From Lactuca virosa (Eukaryota > Streptophyta > Magnoliopsida > Asterales > Asteraceae): a stretch of DNA of 64,000 nucleotides. The notes below the pieces were generated by a model. It was not told where the DNA came from, made no database searches, and worked only from the letters and a program-made list of their open reading frames with translations. The stretch is taken from the NCBI GenBank assembly GCA_928212115.1, contig CAKMRJ010005523.1, positions 240,629,899 to 240,693,898 of the forward strand, in the 5' to 3' direction. Positions 11,007-22,440 of this stretch are shown here, piece after piece (positions within the stretch are counted from its first letter, which is position 1; every line of letters starts with the position of its first letter). The position numbers were made by a program, and so were the translations under genes.

Positions 11007-12670
11007 GTGAGTTCATACCCCTATATTTTCCGAGTTTTTAAAGTTTTCAGGGGGGGGGGGGGGAATACAAGTTAAAGCACAAGTAATCTTGTGTTTAAAA
11101 ATATAATTTGGTTTATTATATTTTCATATCACTAGTATACATTGAACATAGAACTTGCATACATGGTAAACATCATCACTACTAGACTTGAAATCAGTTT
11201 TACAAAACAGGTTATAATATAAACATTACAAACACAGTTTTCAGAACAGAGGAAACAAACTTATGAATTACGAAATAAAAGATATTATTTTATAAAGATT
11301 CATAACAAAAAGGGTTTTCATAGTATCATTCGTGGATTCGTTGAGAGAGCCAGCAGTGTGAGACGCCTTGTAACCAGAGTCTCCTAGAGGGAGAGCGTGA
11401 GTTTGTGTATAGATCTATACGGGAGTGACAATCCAGCACCCTGACTATTAGCTATAGTCAACCGAGGGTGACAAACGTCATTTTTATCGACGTACGTCCG
11501 AGTACGTCGTGTTATTGATCGTCCATAGTATGGTTATAAGAATCCACAGGTGAAACAACGACTCGTTCACATAAGAATACACCTAACAAACAGACATTAG
11601 GGTTAGTAACTATGTGATCACTTAGTATATACACTAGGGTAATATGAAATTAACATCCAACTTACAGTGGGATGTGTGATCTCCGCCTCATTTCCTGTTC
11701 CTTGTTTGGTTGTGGGCTTAGGGCAGAATCACCCAATCGACTGTTTGTTCGATCGAGATTCTATAACTCGTATGTACTAAGTGATCGCAGGAGGGTATTC
11801 ACACTACGGTATTCACACTATGGTTCTCATACAAAGGTATTCATACAAAGGTTTTCATATTGGGTTTCAAACAGAACAAAGCTTAACAACATAAGTATGG
11901 TAGATGCTTATATTATTTGGTTTGGAACAAATAATTCAATAACTTACACTTAGGGAAAATATAGGATTTTCCAGAGTAAACATTAGTACTCTTCAAATAA
12001 TCGGTTATTCATTTCACTAATGAAAATTTACTAATAAATTCTGTAATCCCTTAGTTTATGCATCCAGGCTATGTGTGAAGAATATCAGACAAACCATGCA
12101 ATGTGTGGCTTCCGCCTCATTTCCTGTTCCTTGTTTGGTTGTGGACTTAGGGCAGATCCACACAGTCAATCGTCTGTTCCATATTAGTTTATACATAGCT
12201 AGTATGAGCTAAGTAATTATAAAAAGAATTGGTTAATCATACATTCAATAAGAAAATAATGGATTTTCTTGAGGAACACTTTCAACAGATATCAAAGGAC
12301 CAATACAGTTAAATTTGTAAGTATCTAGTGAATACTTCAGGATTGTGTACATGAGGATCCGACAAACAGTGGAATGTGTGGCCTCCGCCTGACTTCCTGT
12401 TCCTTGTTTGGTTGTGGGCTTGGGGCAGAACCACACAATCGATTGTTTGTTCGATCTGGATTGTATATGATTTGTATACACTAAGTACTCGCAGGAGGAA
12501 CTGGTAAGAATCATTTTTACTTAACATTCATTACATTAGAAAATATAAGGTTTTCTGGAGAAACATAACGTACTTTTCGAAAGGACAAAGAACATTTTTT
12601 GTAAAACAAAAAGCTTATGAACTCACCAGCTTTATGCTGATACTCTTTCAAAACCTATTTGTATTCTCAG
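11007..12670 (+). other. Possible leader intron inside the solo LTR
   Basis: Donor-like TTAACG^GTGAGTTC at 11007 and acceptor-like TTGTATTCTCAG ending at 12670 enclose 1664 bp, downstream of the TATA box. The equivalent sites are conserved in both LTRs of the related element at 23-34 kb, which supports them as functional signals. Splicing itself is predicted only. Confidence 0.4.
11671..12453 (+). repeat. Three copies of an 80-bp module in the solo LTR
   Basis: Diverged direct repeats at about 11671-11750, 12101-12180 and 12373-12453 share CTTCCTGTTCCTTGTTTGG-like cores (the first bases vary), then GTTGTGGGCTT, GGGCAGA and CAATCGA..GTTTGTTC. Related single copies occur in the gypsy LTRs at about 24440 and 32697, and in that element's internal region at about 26191. 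Confidence 0.8.
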
Positions 12671-12910
12671 GACATTAGTAGACAGGTACACGCATCGGGT
12701 TCAAGAAGACGGAGCATTGTAGTTCGAGTCTTTACTTGCGTTTACTTTTGTAGTCAATCGTGTACGATTCAAATGTAATGTAAGCACTATACTATTAATA
12801 CAATGGTTGTTGTTGCTTTGATTACTATTATTCAATTGTTGTGATACTACACATGACGTCCTCCGCCCCCGAATGTTTTCGCCGTTTCGGTTTGGGGGTG
12901 TGACATTGGG

Positions 12911-15000
12911 TCCTTGTGAGGATTTCTTAACAATAGGAAATATCATAGTCTTATCAACCCATAAAGATTTTCTTTTCAAAACATGATCCTTCCCATTTTT
13001 GATTTTGAAAACTTCCATTTTGTGATCACAAAGATTTATCTCAACAGGAATTGTTTTTCTTTGAATAAACTCTTTGTGTTTTTTAGCCAACTTTTTCGCA
13101 AAAGCATTTTCCTCCTTTTTCAAAATTTCTTTGTATTCCTCAAGAGAAATCTTTGATTCCGAAACAACTTTACCTTTACCCTTAACATCCTTTGATGTTT
13201 TGACAGGTTTTGAAAATTGTGGTTTTGGTGAACAATAAAATTTTGGCTTTTCAAAAGGTTTTGAAACATGCGATTTTTAAACCTGTGGTGTTGATTTTTG
13301 AGGTTTTGAAAAGGATTTTGGTTGTGATTTCGGAATGGGAGAAGAATTCTTATTTTGATTTGAAACTTTTTCTGAATTAACGGAATTTTGATTTTTCCAA
13401 AAATGTTTTCTTACTTTTAGATTCTTCCTATATCTAGCATTCAACTACCTTTTCTTTTCAATTAATTCAGCAGCAGATTTGTGAATATTAGACTTTGGTT
13501 TTTCCTTTTTGATTGGCTTATCAGTCTGTTCTGAAGAGGTTTCGTTTGGAACACCTTTAGTGCCACTAGGACCAGCCTTATCGTAACAAAAGTTAACACG
13601 ATTGAATGGTTCTGAAACGTATTTCCATTTTGTTTTCCATGAGGTCATTTCGGAAAGACCTTTTGTTTCATCTGCATTGTCGATTGGTCCTGATCAGAAG
13701 AATTCGTCACAACCTTTTGTATTATCACTATCAACCAGGGATGTTAGTTCTGACGTTTGATTTCTGTTCAGTTCGGTTTTTACAAAAAATTGGTTCAGAA
13801 CTGTTTGTACTTTCGGAAAAACTGTTGCTTTTGCATTCAAAACACATGAACCTTAATTTTCTACTATACAAACGAATTCGATTGAATTTTCAAAAATCAA
13901 ATTTTTCTTTGGTTCAATATCATTTTGTATAAACTCCGAACAATCAACTTCGTCCTCTACAGAAATCTCACTCGTTTCGCTTTCATCAAATTCAAAAGTA
14001 TTCTCAGTGTCAAGATTATTTTCCGAATTCAACTTCTTGCTAAAAAGTCATATTTTTGCATCGAAGTCAATTTGATTTATTCCTTATCCTTTTCAGTTAA
14101 AATTTCTTTCAACATATTTTTGTGTTCTTTGGACTTAATGTATTCTTCTATTTTCTCAAGTCCAATACGATAAGAATCAGAAACATCATCGGAAGAAACA
14201 ATGGATTCACACTTATAACAATCTGCATCGATTTCATCCTCTTTCAATTCAAGGAAGGGAAAAATCATTTTGTGCAATCCCCTACCTATTTCACAATCAA
14301 AATTCAATTGAGTAATATTGAAATATAAGCGCTTGGCAATCAAACAAAAAATATTCCTTTGTTTTAATAAATCAAGACTGTCTCTCTTAAGATAAATAAT
14401 GTCATCTCTAGTTCTAGTAAGCTCTACTTCCAACTTCTCAATCCTTAACCTCCTCTCTTCACTTTTAAATGTTACCCTGTTGATTTGGTCATTTAGATTA
14501 GCAATACTCAGACCAGATGTTTTTAAACTATCACAGAAGTTAGAAACAATATAATTTAAATCGTCTAGATCAGATTCATAATGGGTAACAGGAATATTAA
14601 GAGATTTGAGTATAGAGTGTACCTTATCGATGACATTTTCACATTATTTCACTTGTTCTGAAACAGACTTCGCAGCAAAACAGTTTTCTGAAACCTGACT
14701 GCCTTTGGTAGCATAACCTCTTTGTTCCGAAACGCTGTTCTGAACCATCATACACCTGCTCTCATAGACTTGCTCTTTTGAATTTACCACAAAGCACCCA
14801 CCATGTGTGCCTCATCATCTTCAGAGTCCGTAGACCATACCTCGACTATTCTATCTTCATCGCTTCCTTCTTGCACGATCAATGCCGACTTTATATTCTT
14901 CTTCCTGAGATCTTCTATCTTCTGAAGATAGTATGCTTCATCCTTCTCAGATTCTTTCTTTTCATTCAACCTCCTAAGCATGCATTCCTTAGGACAAATC
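12911..15000 (-). pseudogene. Ty1/copia gag region, decayed
   Basis: Gag and gag-linker of the minus-strand copia element whose integrase lies at 8516-10153. From right to left: a zinc-knuckle remnant (ICPKECMLRR), ALIVQEGSDEDRIVEVWSTD with an acidic SEDDE stretch, a long charged coiled-coil-like segment at about 14077-14640 (KLEVELTRTRDDI, LLKQRN), and Lys-rich low-complexity sequence (13445-13650, 12911-13130). The longest open pieces are 118 and 83 codons, separated by stops and shifts. The region ends at 12911 next to the solo-LTR target duplication. The right boundary near 15000 is a junction with other repeat DNA, so the start of gag and the element's 5' LTR are missing. Confidence 0.68.
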
Positions 15001-15519
15001 CTTAGGAATAAATATAGAAGAGTACCTACTGACAAGTATCATGGAGGAATCCCTGAACTAGTATTGTAAGCATAGATGATCCTTATGGTAGATCCTTAAG
15101 AATAAAGAAGATAATGGAGATGGGAAATTGGGTTAATTGTTTGATGATTAAACATATTAATTATATTATTGTGGGTTGAAAACCCAATGTACTCACCAGG
15201 TTTCCCAACCTAACACACTCAGTTTATTGTATCATAGGTAGCAATATTAAAGATACATTCTGCTGAAAGATTTAAGGAGATGTAGATCATTAGTGTAAAT
15301 TAACGTAAGGTTTGTTTATGCTTATGTTTTTGTATTGATGATGACATCCCAATGTTTTAATATAAATAAAAATACATTTATTCGGAAATGCTTTGATAAT
15401 ATCATTATCATGTTTTCTGGGAACAAATTCCGCAATATTATTCTTCAAAAGGATACTCTGATTTTAAATAAAGCATAAACAAATCGGTCTTTTCTGGCCG
15501 TGAAAATTGGGGATGTCAT
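15001..15519 (-). repeat. LTR-like fragment on the minus strand
   Basis: Read on the minus strand it starts TGACATCCCCAATTTTC at 15519, preceded by a purine-rich stretch (GAAAGTGGGACG, about 15524-15540) that resembles a polypurine tract. This is the layout of a 3' LTR start. No second copy is present in the window and the left boundary was not resolved, so the assignment is tentative. Confidence 0.4.
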
Positions 15520-15584
15520 AGAAAAACGTCCCACTTTCAATACTGGGCACGCTCTCCTAGTCTTATCCCTCTCTCTTATGATCC

Positions 15585-16160
15585 ATTATGGATCCTTAAT
15601 CTTTCTTCTTACCCTTGAATCCCTCACAGATTCCTTGCTCTTAACCCATCGCGGGTTACATCTAAGTTCTTACACATAACTCTCTTATCTTGTCCCTCTC
15701 TAGGAACCTTGCTTTATCTTTTCTACCCATACATACTATGGATTTTCGCAATAATTACCTATGTATATTCCTAAAGGGAATTGTCTATCTCTTTTCCCGT
15801 AGGAATATAATCTCATTCCCGATGGAATCTTAATCTTTGTCCCTGAAGGACCATACTCTTATTCCCGAAGGAATCATCATCTTGTCCTCGAAGGAACCTC
15901 TATATCATTCCCGAAGGAATCATAATCTTGTCCCCGAAGGAACCTGTCTCTCATTCGTGGAGGAATCATCATCTTTCCCCGAAGGAACCTCTATCTTATT
16001 CTCGAAGGTATTATCATCTTGTCCCCAAAGGAACCTTCTATCTCATTCCCGGAGAAATTATCATCTTGTCCTCGAAGGAAACTTCTATCTCACTCTCTAA
16101 GGAATCATCATCTTGTCCCTCGAAGGAACCTTCTATATTTTGTTCATGTAGGAACCATAC
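15585..16160. repeat. Array of short palindromes, period about 23 bp
   Basis: From 15838 to 16155 two 14-bp imperfect palindromes alternate about every 23 bp (higher-order period 45-47 bp): ATTCC-CGAA-GGAAT and GTCC-CCGAA-GGAAC. About 14 units are visible. Upstream, looser units keep palindromic arms with quite different sequence: ATCCATTATGGAT, AACCCATCGCGGGTT, CCATACATACTATGG, ATTCCTAAAGGGAAT. Arms co-vary while loops change. The array lies beside the LTR-like fragment, on the side expected to be internal. Confidence 0.85.
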
Positions 16161-17200
16161 TGTAACGACCCAAAATTCCTTCTGTAAACAACATTAACTT
16201 TCCGTTACTTGAATACTAATTTTCATTAGTGATTTCGATGTTTGAGTTTATAAATTTAATAAATTAAAAAAATGATGTTCAATAATACTTAAAAGAATTA
16301 ATCAAAATTAAAAATCTATGTAATTTAAGTAAATTGATTTATGACATTATTAGGGTAAATATAAATCGTTTTAATGGGCTAATTGAGGTTGAGGGACTCA
16401 AATGTCATAAAAGGAAACTTTAATTGTTAACTAATTAGGGTTAGGAGTGTTTGAGATTTTCTCAAGATTCTTGAAGGACTAACGTGGAAATTATGGTATA
16501 ACCTCCAAGGAGAAGGATCGATCCTTCTCCTTGTGTCTGTTCCTAAATTCATGCATAGAAAAAAGGAAATCGCTTCTTGTTGCGTCAACTGAAGGCATGA
16601 ACGAACGAGTGAAAAAAAGAGATCGATCCTTGTTTGCGTCGACAGGAGGTAGGGAGGAAAAGAAGTGATCGACGACCAAGAAAAAAATATCGAACGTGGG
16701 GGGGGGGGGAAGAGGCTGCCATCGAACCGAGAAGTGAGGGAGGGAAGGAAGGGCTGCAATTGTCAGCTCTTAGAGGTGTTTTGACCTGCATAAATCATTC
16801 CTATTGTTGGTAAAATTCCCTACTTGTTCTTATTGTCATGTTTTCATCTCAACCTCTTGAGAATTGATGGAATTGGTGGATCAATTTGATGTTATTGGTT
16901 ATACTCTTTCAACCTTCAATGTTATGATTTTATGTGATAACACTCCAGCCATAGTTGATTGAGCTTAGATGATTTCTTGTCTGATTCAACCTCCAATTAT
17001 TAAGAATGAGTGGAATTTATGTCCAATTCCTTCCTTCTATCAAGTCTAGTGTTTTGTTGTCCAATAATCTTGGGTGTTTCTTGATCATTATTGATGTTAA
17101 AAGTATATTGGAATCACCTACAAGAGTGTTCTTGATCATATTTAGGAAGTGCTTAAAGATTGATGTCATAATTTCCTTGTTGAAGTCAAGAGCTCATATT
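16161..17200. other. Unassigned repeat-derived sequence with a perfect 28-bp palindrome
   Basis: No coding region was recognised. It begins TGTAACGACCC, which looks like a gypsy LTR start, but no partner copy is in the window. At 16506-16533 is a perfect palindrome with half-site CAAGGAGAAGGATC. A G-run lies near 16696-16709. The same DNA resumes at 22057 after the copia insertion. Confidence 0.5.
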
Positions 17201-17486
17201 TGTTGGAGTTAATTCTGATTTGAATTTGAGTTTAATGCAATAAATAGAATAATCGGTTACCATATTGTGGTTAACCCGTTAGTTAAAGTTTTCAGATATA
17301 GTTTTTGGTAGTTTTAAAGCACTTTAATTCAGATTTCAAAATGATAGAGTCTATAAACTGCAATTAGTTTGTAGTTTGTTTTGTGTGTCGAATAAAGGTT
17401 TTCAGTAACATTTTCTGTGTGCACTCTTGCCCCTGTATCAGTTTGTGTAGTTTTTGTTGAGATCATTTGTCGCCTGATTACCAACA
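17201..17486 (+). repeat. 5' LTR of copia element
   Basis: 286-bp LTR starting TGTTGGAGTT and ending GATTACCAACA, the direct repeat of 21767-22051. The primer site follows after two bases. Confidence 0.93.
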
Positions 17487-17509
17487 CTTGGTATTAGAGA
17501 CTTCAGTTC

Positions 17510-19021
17510 ATGCCCAAATACATCCTCTACGAATCCATGTCGTCATTCATCCAACTTGTTACAAGAGAGAATGGTGGAGTGCCATTTCAATGTCCGATGT
17601 TGACTCCCACGAACTACACCATGTGGGTGATCAAAATGGAAGCTATATTGGATGCCCATGGAGTATGGGAATCCATTGAACCAGCAGGGGGAGAAGCTGT
17701 GGATGAGAAAAAGAACAAGTCGGCTCGGACTTATCTTTTCCAAGCAATACCGGAAGACATCTTGTTACAGGTGGCAAAGAAGAAGACAACAAAAGAGGTG
17801 TGTGATTCTTTAAAAACAAGGTTCCTCGGGGCTGATAGAGTCCAGAAAGCAAGATTGCACACTCTCAAGAGTGAGTTTGAGGCCTTACAGATGAAAGAAA
17901 GGGAGTCTATAGATGAGTTCGCAGGAAAGTTATGTGCAATGATCTCAAAGCACAACAATCTTGGTACAACTCTTGAAGATAGTGTGCTCGTAAGAAAGTT
18001 ACTTGACTCCATCCCAGATAACTACCTGCAACTGGTAGCATCCATAGAACAATATGCAGATGTGGAGGAGATTCCATTCGAGGAAGTTTCAGGAAGGCTC
18101 AAGGCCTATGAGGATCGGCTGAAACTTCGAAGCAATAAAACAACCAGGGAAGGAAGTTTATTGCTCAGCCGACCAGAAAGTCAAAACAGTCAAAAGGCTT
18201 CAAAGGTGGGTTCCTTCTCGAGTGATAAGGGACGCGGAACATCATATCATGACAGAGGTGGGCGAAGTGGTGGACGAGGTAGAGGAAGTACACGACGCAG
18301 AGGTGGTCGTGGAAGCTTTACAAAGTTTCATGACTCAAACAATAATCGTCAAAAAGGAATGGATAAAATCCATATAAAGTGTTACAGCTGTGAAAAATAT
18401 GGTCACTATGCATCAGAATGCAAAGCTCCAAAGGAAAGAAAGGATGAAGTAAACTTGAATCAAACTCAAAATCGCGATGATGAACCAGACGCACTTCTGT
18501 TGAGTATCCTTGGGGGAGAGTCAAACAACATGGTGTTACTAAATGAAGACAAGGTGTTCCCGGGACAGAACATCAGTGGTAAAGACCTTTGTTATTTGGA
18601 TAATGGTGATAGTAATCATATGAATGGCATGAGAAGTTTCTTTGCTGAACTCGATGAGAAGGTGACCGGACAGGTGCGTTTTGGTGATGGTTCTAAAGTG
18701 AAGCTTGAAGGAAAAGGGACAATCTTGTTTGAGTGCAAGAATGGTGATCAGATACTTGTACCAGACGTATATTTCATTCCAGCTTTGCATTGTAATATCC
18801 TGAGTCTAGGGCAGATGGCAGAAGAAGGATACAAGATTGAGATGTTGCATCAGTATCTACGAATACATGATGAACATGGAAGATTGATAATGAAGGTACA
18901 ACGGTCCAAGAACCGGTTGTACAAGATCACCCTCAATACTTCACAACTGATTTGTATGGCAACTAGTATTGATGATGAGGCTTGGCTATGGCATGCGAGG
19001 TTGGGGCACGTAAACTTTTGA
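17510..19021 (+). pseudogene. copia gag, protease and start of integrase
   Basis: 503 open codons. The likely natural start is the internal Met at 17537 (MSSFIQ), since the preceding residues are leader-like. A UBN2-type gag domain covers about residues 35-200 (YTMWVIKMEA near its start). A Gly/Arg-rich stretch follows, then one zinc knuckle CYSCEKYGHYASEC encoded near 18380. The protease motif reads CYLDNGDSNHM, so the usual DTG/DSG active site has become DNG, which probably inactivates it. GAG-pre-integrase begins at LWHARLGHVNF, where a TGA (19019-19021) interrupts the frame; the same phase continues downstream. Confidence 0.9.
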
Positions 19022-20143
19022 GTTGTGGAATCAATGGTTGAGAAAGGATTAGTAGAAGGAGTGCCAAAGATAAAACACCAGACACAAGTTTTCGATGTGT
19101 GTTTGGTTGCGAAACAAGCCAGGAAACCATTCCCAAAAGAAGCTATGTGGTGAGCAAGTAAACCCCTCGAGCCAATTCACGCTGATCTTTGTGGTGCGAT
19201 AACACCACAAACTTTGGCAGGTAACAAGTATTTCATGTTAATGGTCGATGATTTTAGCAGATACATGTGGGTACATATGCTCAACTCAAAAGACGAAGCC
19301 TTCGCATCCTTCAAGAAGTTTAAAGCTCAGGTTGAAAATGAGAGTCCATACAAGTTGAAGGCACTCAGGACAGATCAGGGAGGGGAGTTCACCTCCCAAG
19401 TTTTCTCAGAATTTTGCAACAAAGAAGGCATCAAAAGGCAATTAATTGCACCATATTCGCCTCAACAGAACGGTGTAGTTGAGCGTCGAAATCAGACCGT
19501 TCTTGAAGCCACAAGATCATTCTTGAAGATTATGAGTGTGTCAGAAAGATTGTGGGGGGAGGCTATTCGTCACGCGGTGTATGTTCTAAATCGAATGCGA
19601 ACAAAATGACTAAAGGACATGACACCGTATGAAGGGTGGAAAGGGAAAAAACCAACACTTCATCATGTCAAAGTGTTTGGTTTCCTTGCACACATGAAGA
19701 AGCCATCAAATCAATTAACTAAGATAAGTGATCGAAGTATCCAGGTGGTGTATCTGGGGGTCGAACCAGGTAGCAAGGCTTATAGATTGTTCAACCCTAA
19801 ACAGAATAAGATAATGGTGGCCCGAGATGTCATATTTGAAGAGAAAGTTAAGTGGAATTGGTTTGAAGCCCAAAATGGCGAGCAAGGTGAACAACCTGGG
19901 TATTTTAGAAATTTTTTTAATTCACCGACATATGGAGAGGAAGCGTATGAAAAACTAGGTGATGAAGAAAGTTCTTTATTCCAGTCGTCGGTGGTTACTC
20001 CTTCAGCGACACCAACAAGCACGAGCACATGTAATCAAACAAACTCGACCCCTCTTACGTTTGTTTTTTCAAACACATCTTTTGAACACAACCAAGGAAT
20101 AAGCCCTTCTATGTTTGATAATACCCATGTGCGTAGGTTTTGA
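19022..20143 (+). pseudogene. copia integrase
   Basis: Continues in the same phase as the upstream frame, with stops at 19151-19153 and 19607-19609. The second half of the HHCC site is damaged: the first Cys before DVCLVAKQ reads Phe. The integrase core is well preserved: HADLCG, VDDFSRYMW, the Asp in RTDQGGEF, and YSPQQNGVVERRN with the catalytic Glu. The post-core segment has TPYEGWKGKKP and FGFLAHMKKP. The tail after about 19900 is a low-complexity Ser/Thr-rich linker that ends at a stop at 20143. Confidence 0.88.
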
Positions 20144-21758
20144 TCTCTACCTAAGATATATGTTGAAACTCACCCCATTGAAGATGAAGAAGTAGACCTA
20201 ATGTTTGTTGGTGAAGAACCCTCCACCCATATGGAAGCAATAGGGGATCGAGACTGGCTATAAGCAATGAAAACTGAACTTGGTTCACTTGAAAAAAATA
20301 AAACGTGGAGTCAGACAGATTTGCCACGTGGACATAGACCCATTGGACTGAAGTGGGTATTTAAATTAAAGAAGGATGCGGAAGGTAAAGTACTAAAACA
20401 CAAAGCCCGGTTGGTCGCGAAGGGGTATGTGCAGCGAAAGGGGGTTGATTTTGATGAAGTTTTTGCGCCCGTTGCACGATTGGAGACAATCCGAGTGCTC
20501 CTAACTCTTGTAGCAATGGGAGGCTGGAACGTTCACCATCTTGATGTGAAATCCGCTTTCTTAAACGGAGAGTTAAAAGAAGAGGTGTATGTTTCACAAC
20601 CGGACGGGTTTGTTATTGTAGGAAAGGAACATCAAGTTTGCCGGTTAAATAAAGCTCTCTATGGGATACGACAAGCTCCAAGATCGTGGAATGTTAAGCT
20701 CGACAAAACACTCAAGGATATGGGTTTTCACAGGTGCCCCAAGAACAGGCCGTGTACCGACTTCAAAACTCAAAAGCGGTACTAATAGTTGGTGTATACG
20801 TAGATGACTTGATTGTGCCAGGTACGAGTGAAGAAAAGATAGCTAAATTCAAGAACTAAATGAAGAAAGTATTCGCTATGAGTGATTTGGGGTTGCTAAC
20901 CTACTATCTTGGAATTGAGGTGAAACAATGTAAAAAAGGTTTAACAATCAGTCAAATGGGATATGCAAAGAAATTGCTAACAGTAGCAGGTATGGTGGAT
21001 TGCAATGAGGAAAAATATCCAATGGAACCAAAACTAAACTTAGCCAAGAATGAAGATGAAGAAACGGTGGATGCTACAAAATTTCATAGTCTCATTGGGA
21101 GCTTACATTACCTGATACACACAAGACCAGATTTTAGTTACTCAGTTGGGGTGGTCAGTCGATACATGGAGTCACCTAGAGAAATTCATTTAAAGGAAGT
21201 AAAACACATTTTGAGGTATGTAAAGGGTACAATTAATCATGGTCTTGTGTATAAACAAGGAGGAGATGGAAACTTGGTGGGTTACAATGATAGTAGTCAC
21301 GGGATGGATTGTGATGATGGAAAAGGTACAACTAGAATGGCATTTATCTCTCAGGAAATCTGGTTACATGGAGTTCACAAAAGCAAAGGGTTGTGGATCT
21401 GTCTTCTGGCGATTCGGAATTCATGGCAGCAACATCAGCGGTGTGTCAAGCATTGTGGTTGAGAAACCTGTTAAAGGAATTGACCAGTTGGGAGGTTAGA
21501 AAGGTCAAGTTGTATGTCGACAACAAATCTGCAATAGAGCTCATAAAGAACCTTGTATTCTATGGTAGGAGCAAACACATTGAGACTCGATACCATTTCA
21601 TCAGTGAGTGTGTGGAAAATGGATTAATTAGTGTAGAGCATATAAGTGGAGAAGAGGAACAGGCAGACACTCTGACCAAAGCATTACCCCGGGTGAAGTT
21701 TGCTGATATGAAAAGTCTTCTGGGAATTGAGAAGATTGAAGACCCTATTCAGAATTAG
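20144..21758 (+). pseudogene. copia reverse transcriptase and RNase H
   Basis: The pol frame resumes, with a stop at 20262-20264, and reads the copia RT start (WVFKLKKDAEGK, ARLVAKGY, FAPVARLETIR, LDVKSAFLNGEL). A one-base shift near 20735 moves the phase, after which the catalytic YVDD is intact at 20797-20808. A stop follows at 20857-20859, then YYLGIEV. Near 21350-21400 there is another shift. The RNase H end (DNKSAIELIKN, RSKHIETRYHF, ADTLTKALP) is open to 21758. With two shifts and two stops this cannot make active pol. Confidence 0.9.
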
Positions 21759-21766
21759 GGGGAGAG

Positions 21767-22051
21767 TGTTGGAGTTAATTTTGATTTGAATTTGAGTTAA
21801 TGCAATAAAGAGAATAATCGGTTACCATATTGTGGTTAACCTGGTAGTTAAAGTTTTTAGTTATAGTTTTTGGTAGTTTTAAAGCACTTTAATTCAGATT
21901 TCAATGTGATAGAGTCTATAAATTGCAATCAGTTTGTAGTTTGTTTTGTGTGTTGAATAAAGGAATTCAGTAGCATTTTATGTGTGCACTCTTGCCCCTG
22001 TATCAGTTTGTGCAGTTTTTGTTGAGATCATTTATAGCCCGATTACCAACA
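21767..22051 (+). repeat. 3' LTR of copia element
   Basis: 285-bp LTR, TGTTGGAGTT...CCAACA, directly after GGGGGAGAG. It is followed by the ATATT target duplication at 22052-22056. Confidence 0.93.
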
Positions 22052-22056
22052 ATATT

Positions 22057-22160
22057 GATTTCCTCTTATAGTCAAGTGAGTATTTTTGGTGAAAGACAAT
22101 GTTTTGAACTCTCCAAAAGGGCTTCAAAATAGTTTTTTAAGTGGCCTATCACATAGATTT
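22057..22160. other. Unassigned sequence to the right of the copia element
   Basis: Continuation of the repeat DNA interrupted at 17200. Nothing coding is seen. At about 22161 similarity begins to the LTR at 41297-44863. Confidence 0.4.
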
Positions 22161-22440
22161 CCACGGAAAGGTCTTGAAGAGCTCTACAACTCTATCTTGT
22201 TACTTTTGGCTCACCACCGATCGAACATAAAACCTTAACCCTCACAAGTGGCCTATCATATATATTCCCCATTTCACCCTTGGTTCTAATACACGATTTA
22301 AAGGCATATACATCCTTACCAACAATAACCTCTTTCATTAAAGTCCAAACCTTACTTCCTTAGAGCCCCACAGCCTTCATATATTCGAATTACGGTCCAC
22401 GGGCCCTGAATCACAGAATTATACGAAACAGGGTGTTACA
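22161..22440 (-). repeat. Truncated 3' LTR of old minus-strand element
   Basis: Bases 22161-22440 match the right-hand LTR on both sides of its nested solo LTR (42957-43046 and 44691-44863), with roughly 10-15% divergence by eye. The LTR starts on the minus strand at 22440 (TGTAACACCC). The purine tract AAGTGGGGAGAG (minus strand) lies at 22441-22453. The rest of this LTR is missing to the left of 22161. Confidence 0.75.

Larger units (their letters stand above)
10159..12905 (+). mobile_element. Solo LTR, 2747 bp, gypsy family related to the 23-34 kb element
   Basis: It starts TGTGACAACC, ends GGGTGTGACA and is flanked by the 5-bp duplication TTGGG. No primer site or coding region is present, so this is a solo LTR left after recombination between two LTRs. 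Shared blocks with the LTRs at 23052 and 31290 include GGTGAGTTCATACCCC followed by a poly-G run, CCTTGTTTGG(T/A)TGTGGGCTT, and TTTGGGGGTGTGACA at the end. A TATA box (TATAAATA) lies at 10446-10453, and copies of an ACGGCCGT-type palindrome flank it (10363-10413 and 10632-10775). A 14-base G run lies at 11050-11063. Confidence 0.85.
17201..22051 (+). mobile_element. Ty1/copia retrotransposon, complete termini, 4851 bp
   Basis: LTRs of 286 bp (17201-17486) and 285 bp (21767-22051), both TGTTGG...CCAACA, are flanked by the 5-bp duplication ATATT at 17196-17200 and 22052-22056. The primer site is TGGTATTAGAG at 17489, one base off the usual tRNA-Met complement. The purine tract GGGGGAGAG ends at 21766. 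Domain order gag, protease, integrase, RT, RNase H is typical of copia. Several stops and shifts make it non-autonomous. The LTRs differ at a modest number of positions, so it is older than the chromovirus at 1-8515. Confidence 0.94.

Noticed and set aside
11050..11063. Run of 14 G, similar to runs at 24124 and 32420
   Set aside because: A homopolymer slip at a conserved position of one LTR family. Useful to show relatedness but not functional by itself.
15585..16160. CRISPR-like regular repeat spacing
   Set aside because: The repeats are only about 14 bp, degenerate and alternate between two types. The spacers are not unique, and the DNA is from a plant nucleus.
15837..16197. Open frames with repeated Pro-Glu-Gly-type peptides
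   Set aside because: Translations of the 45-47-bp palindromic repeat in two frames. No start context or family resemblance.
16161..22440. Reading the whole stretch minus the copia element as the intact left LTR of the old element
   Set aside because: Both ends look LTR-like, but sequence before about 22161 does not match the right-hand LTR. A truncated or chimeric LTR is the safer reading.
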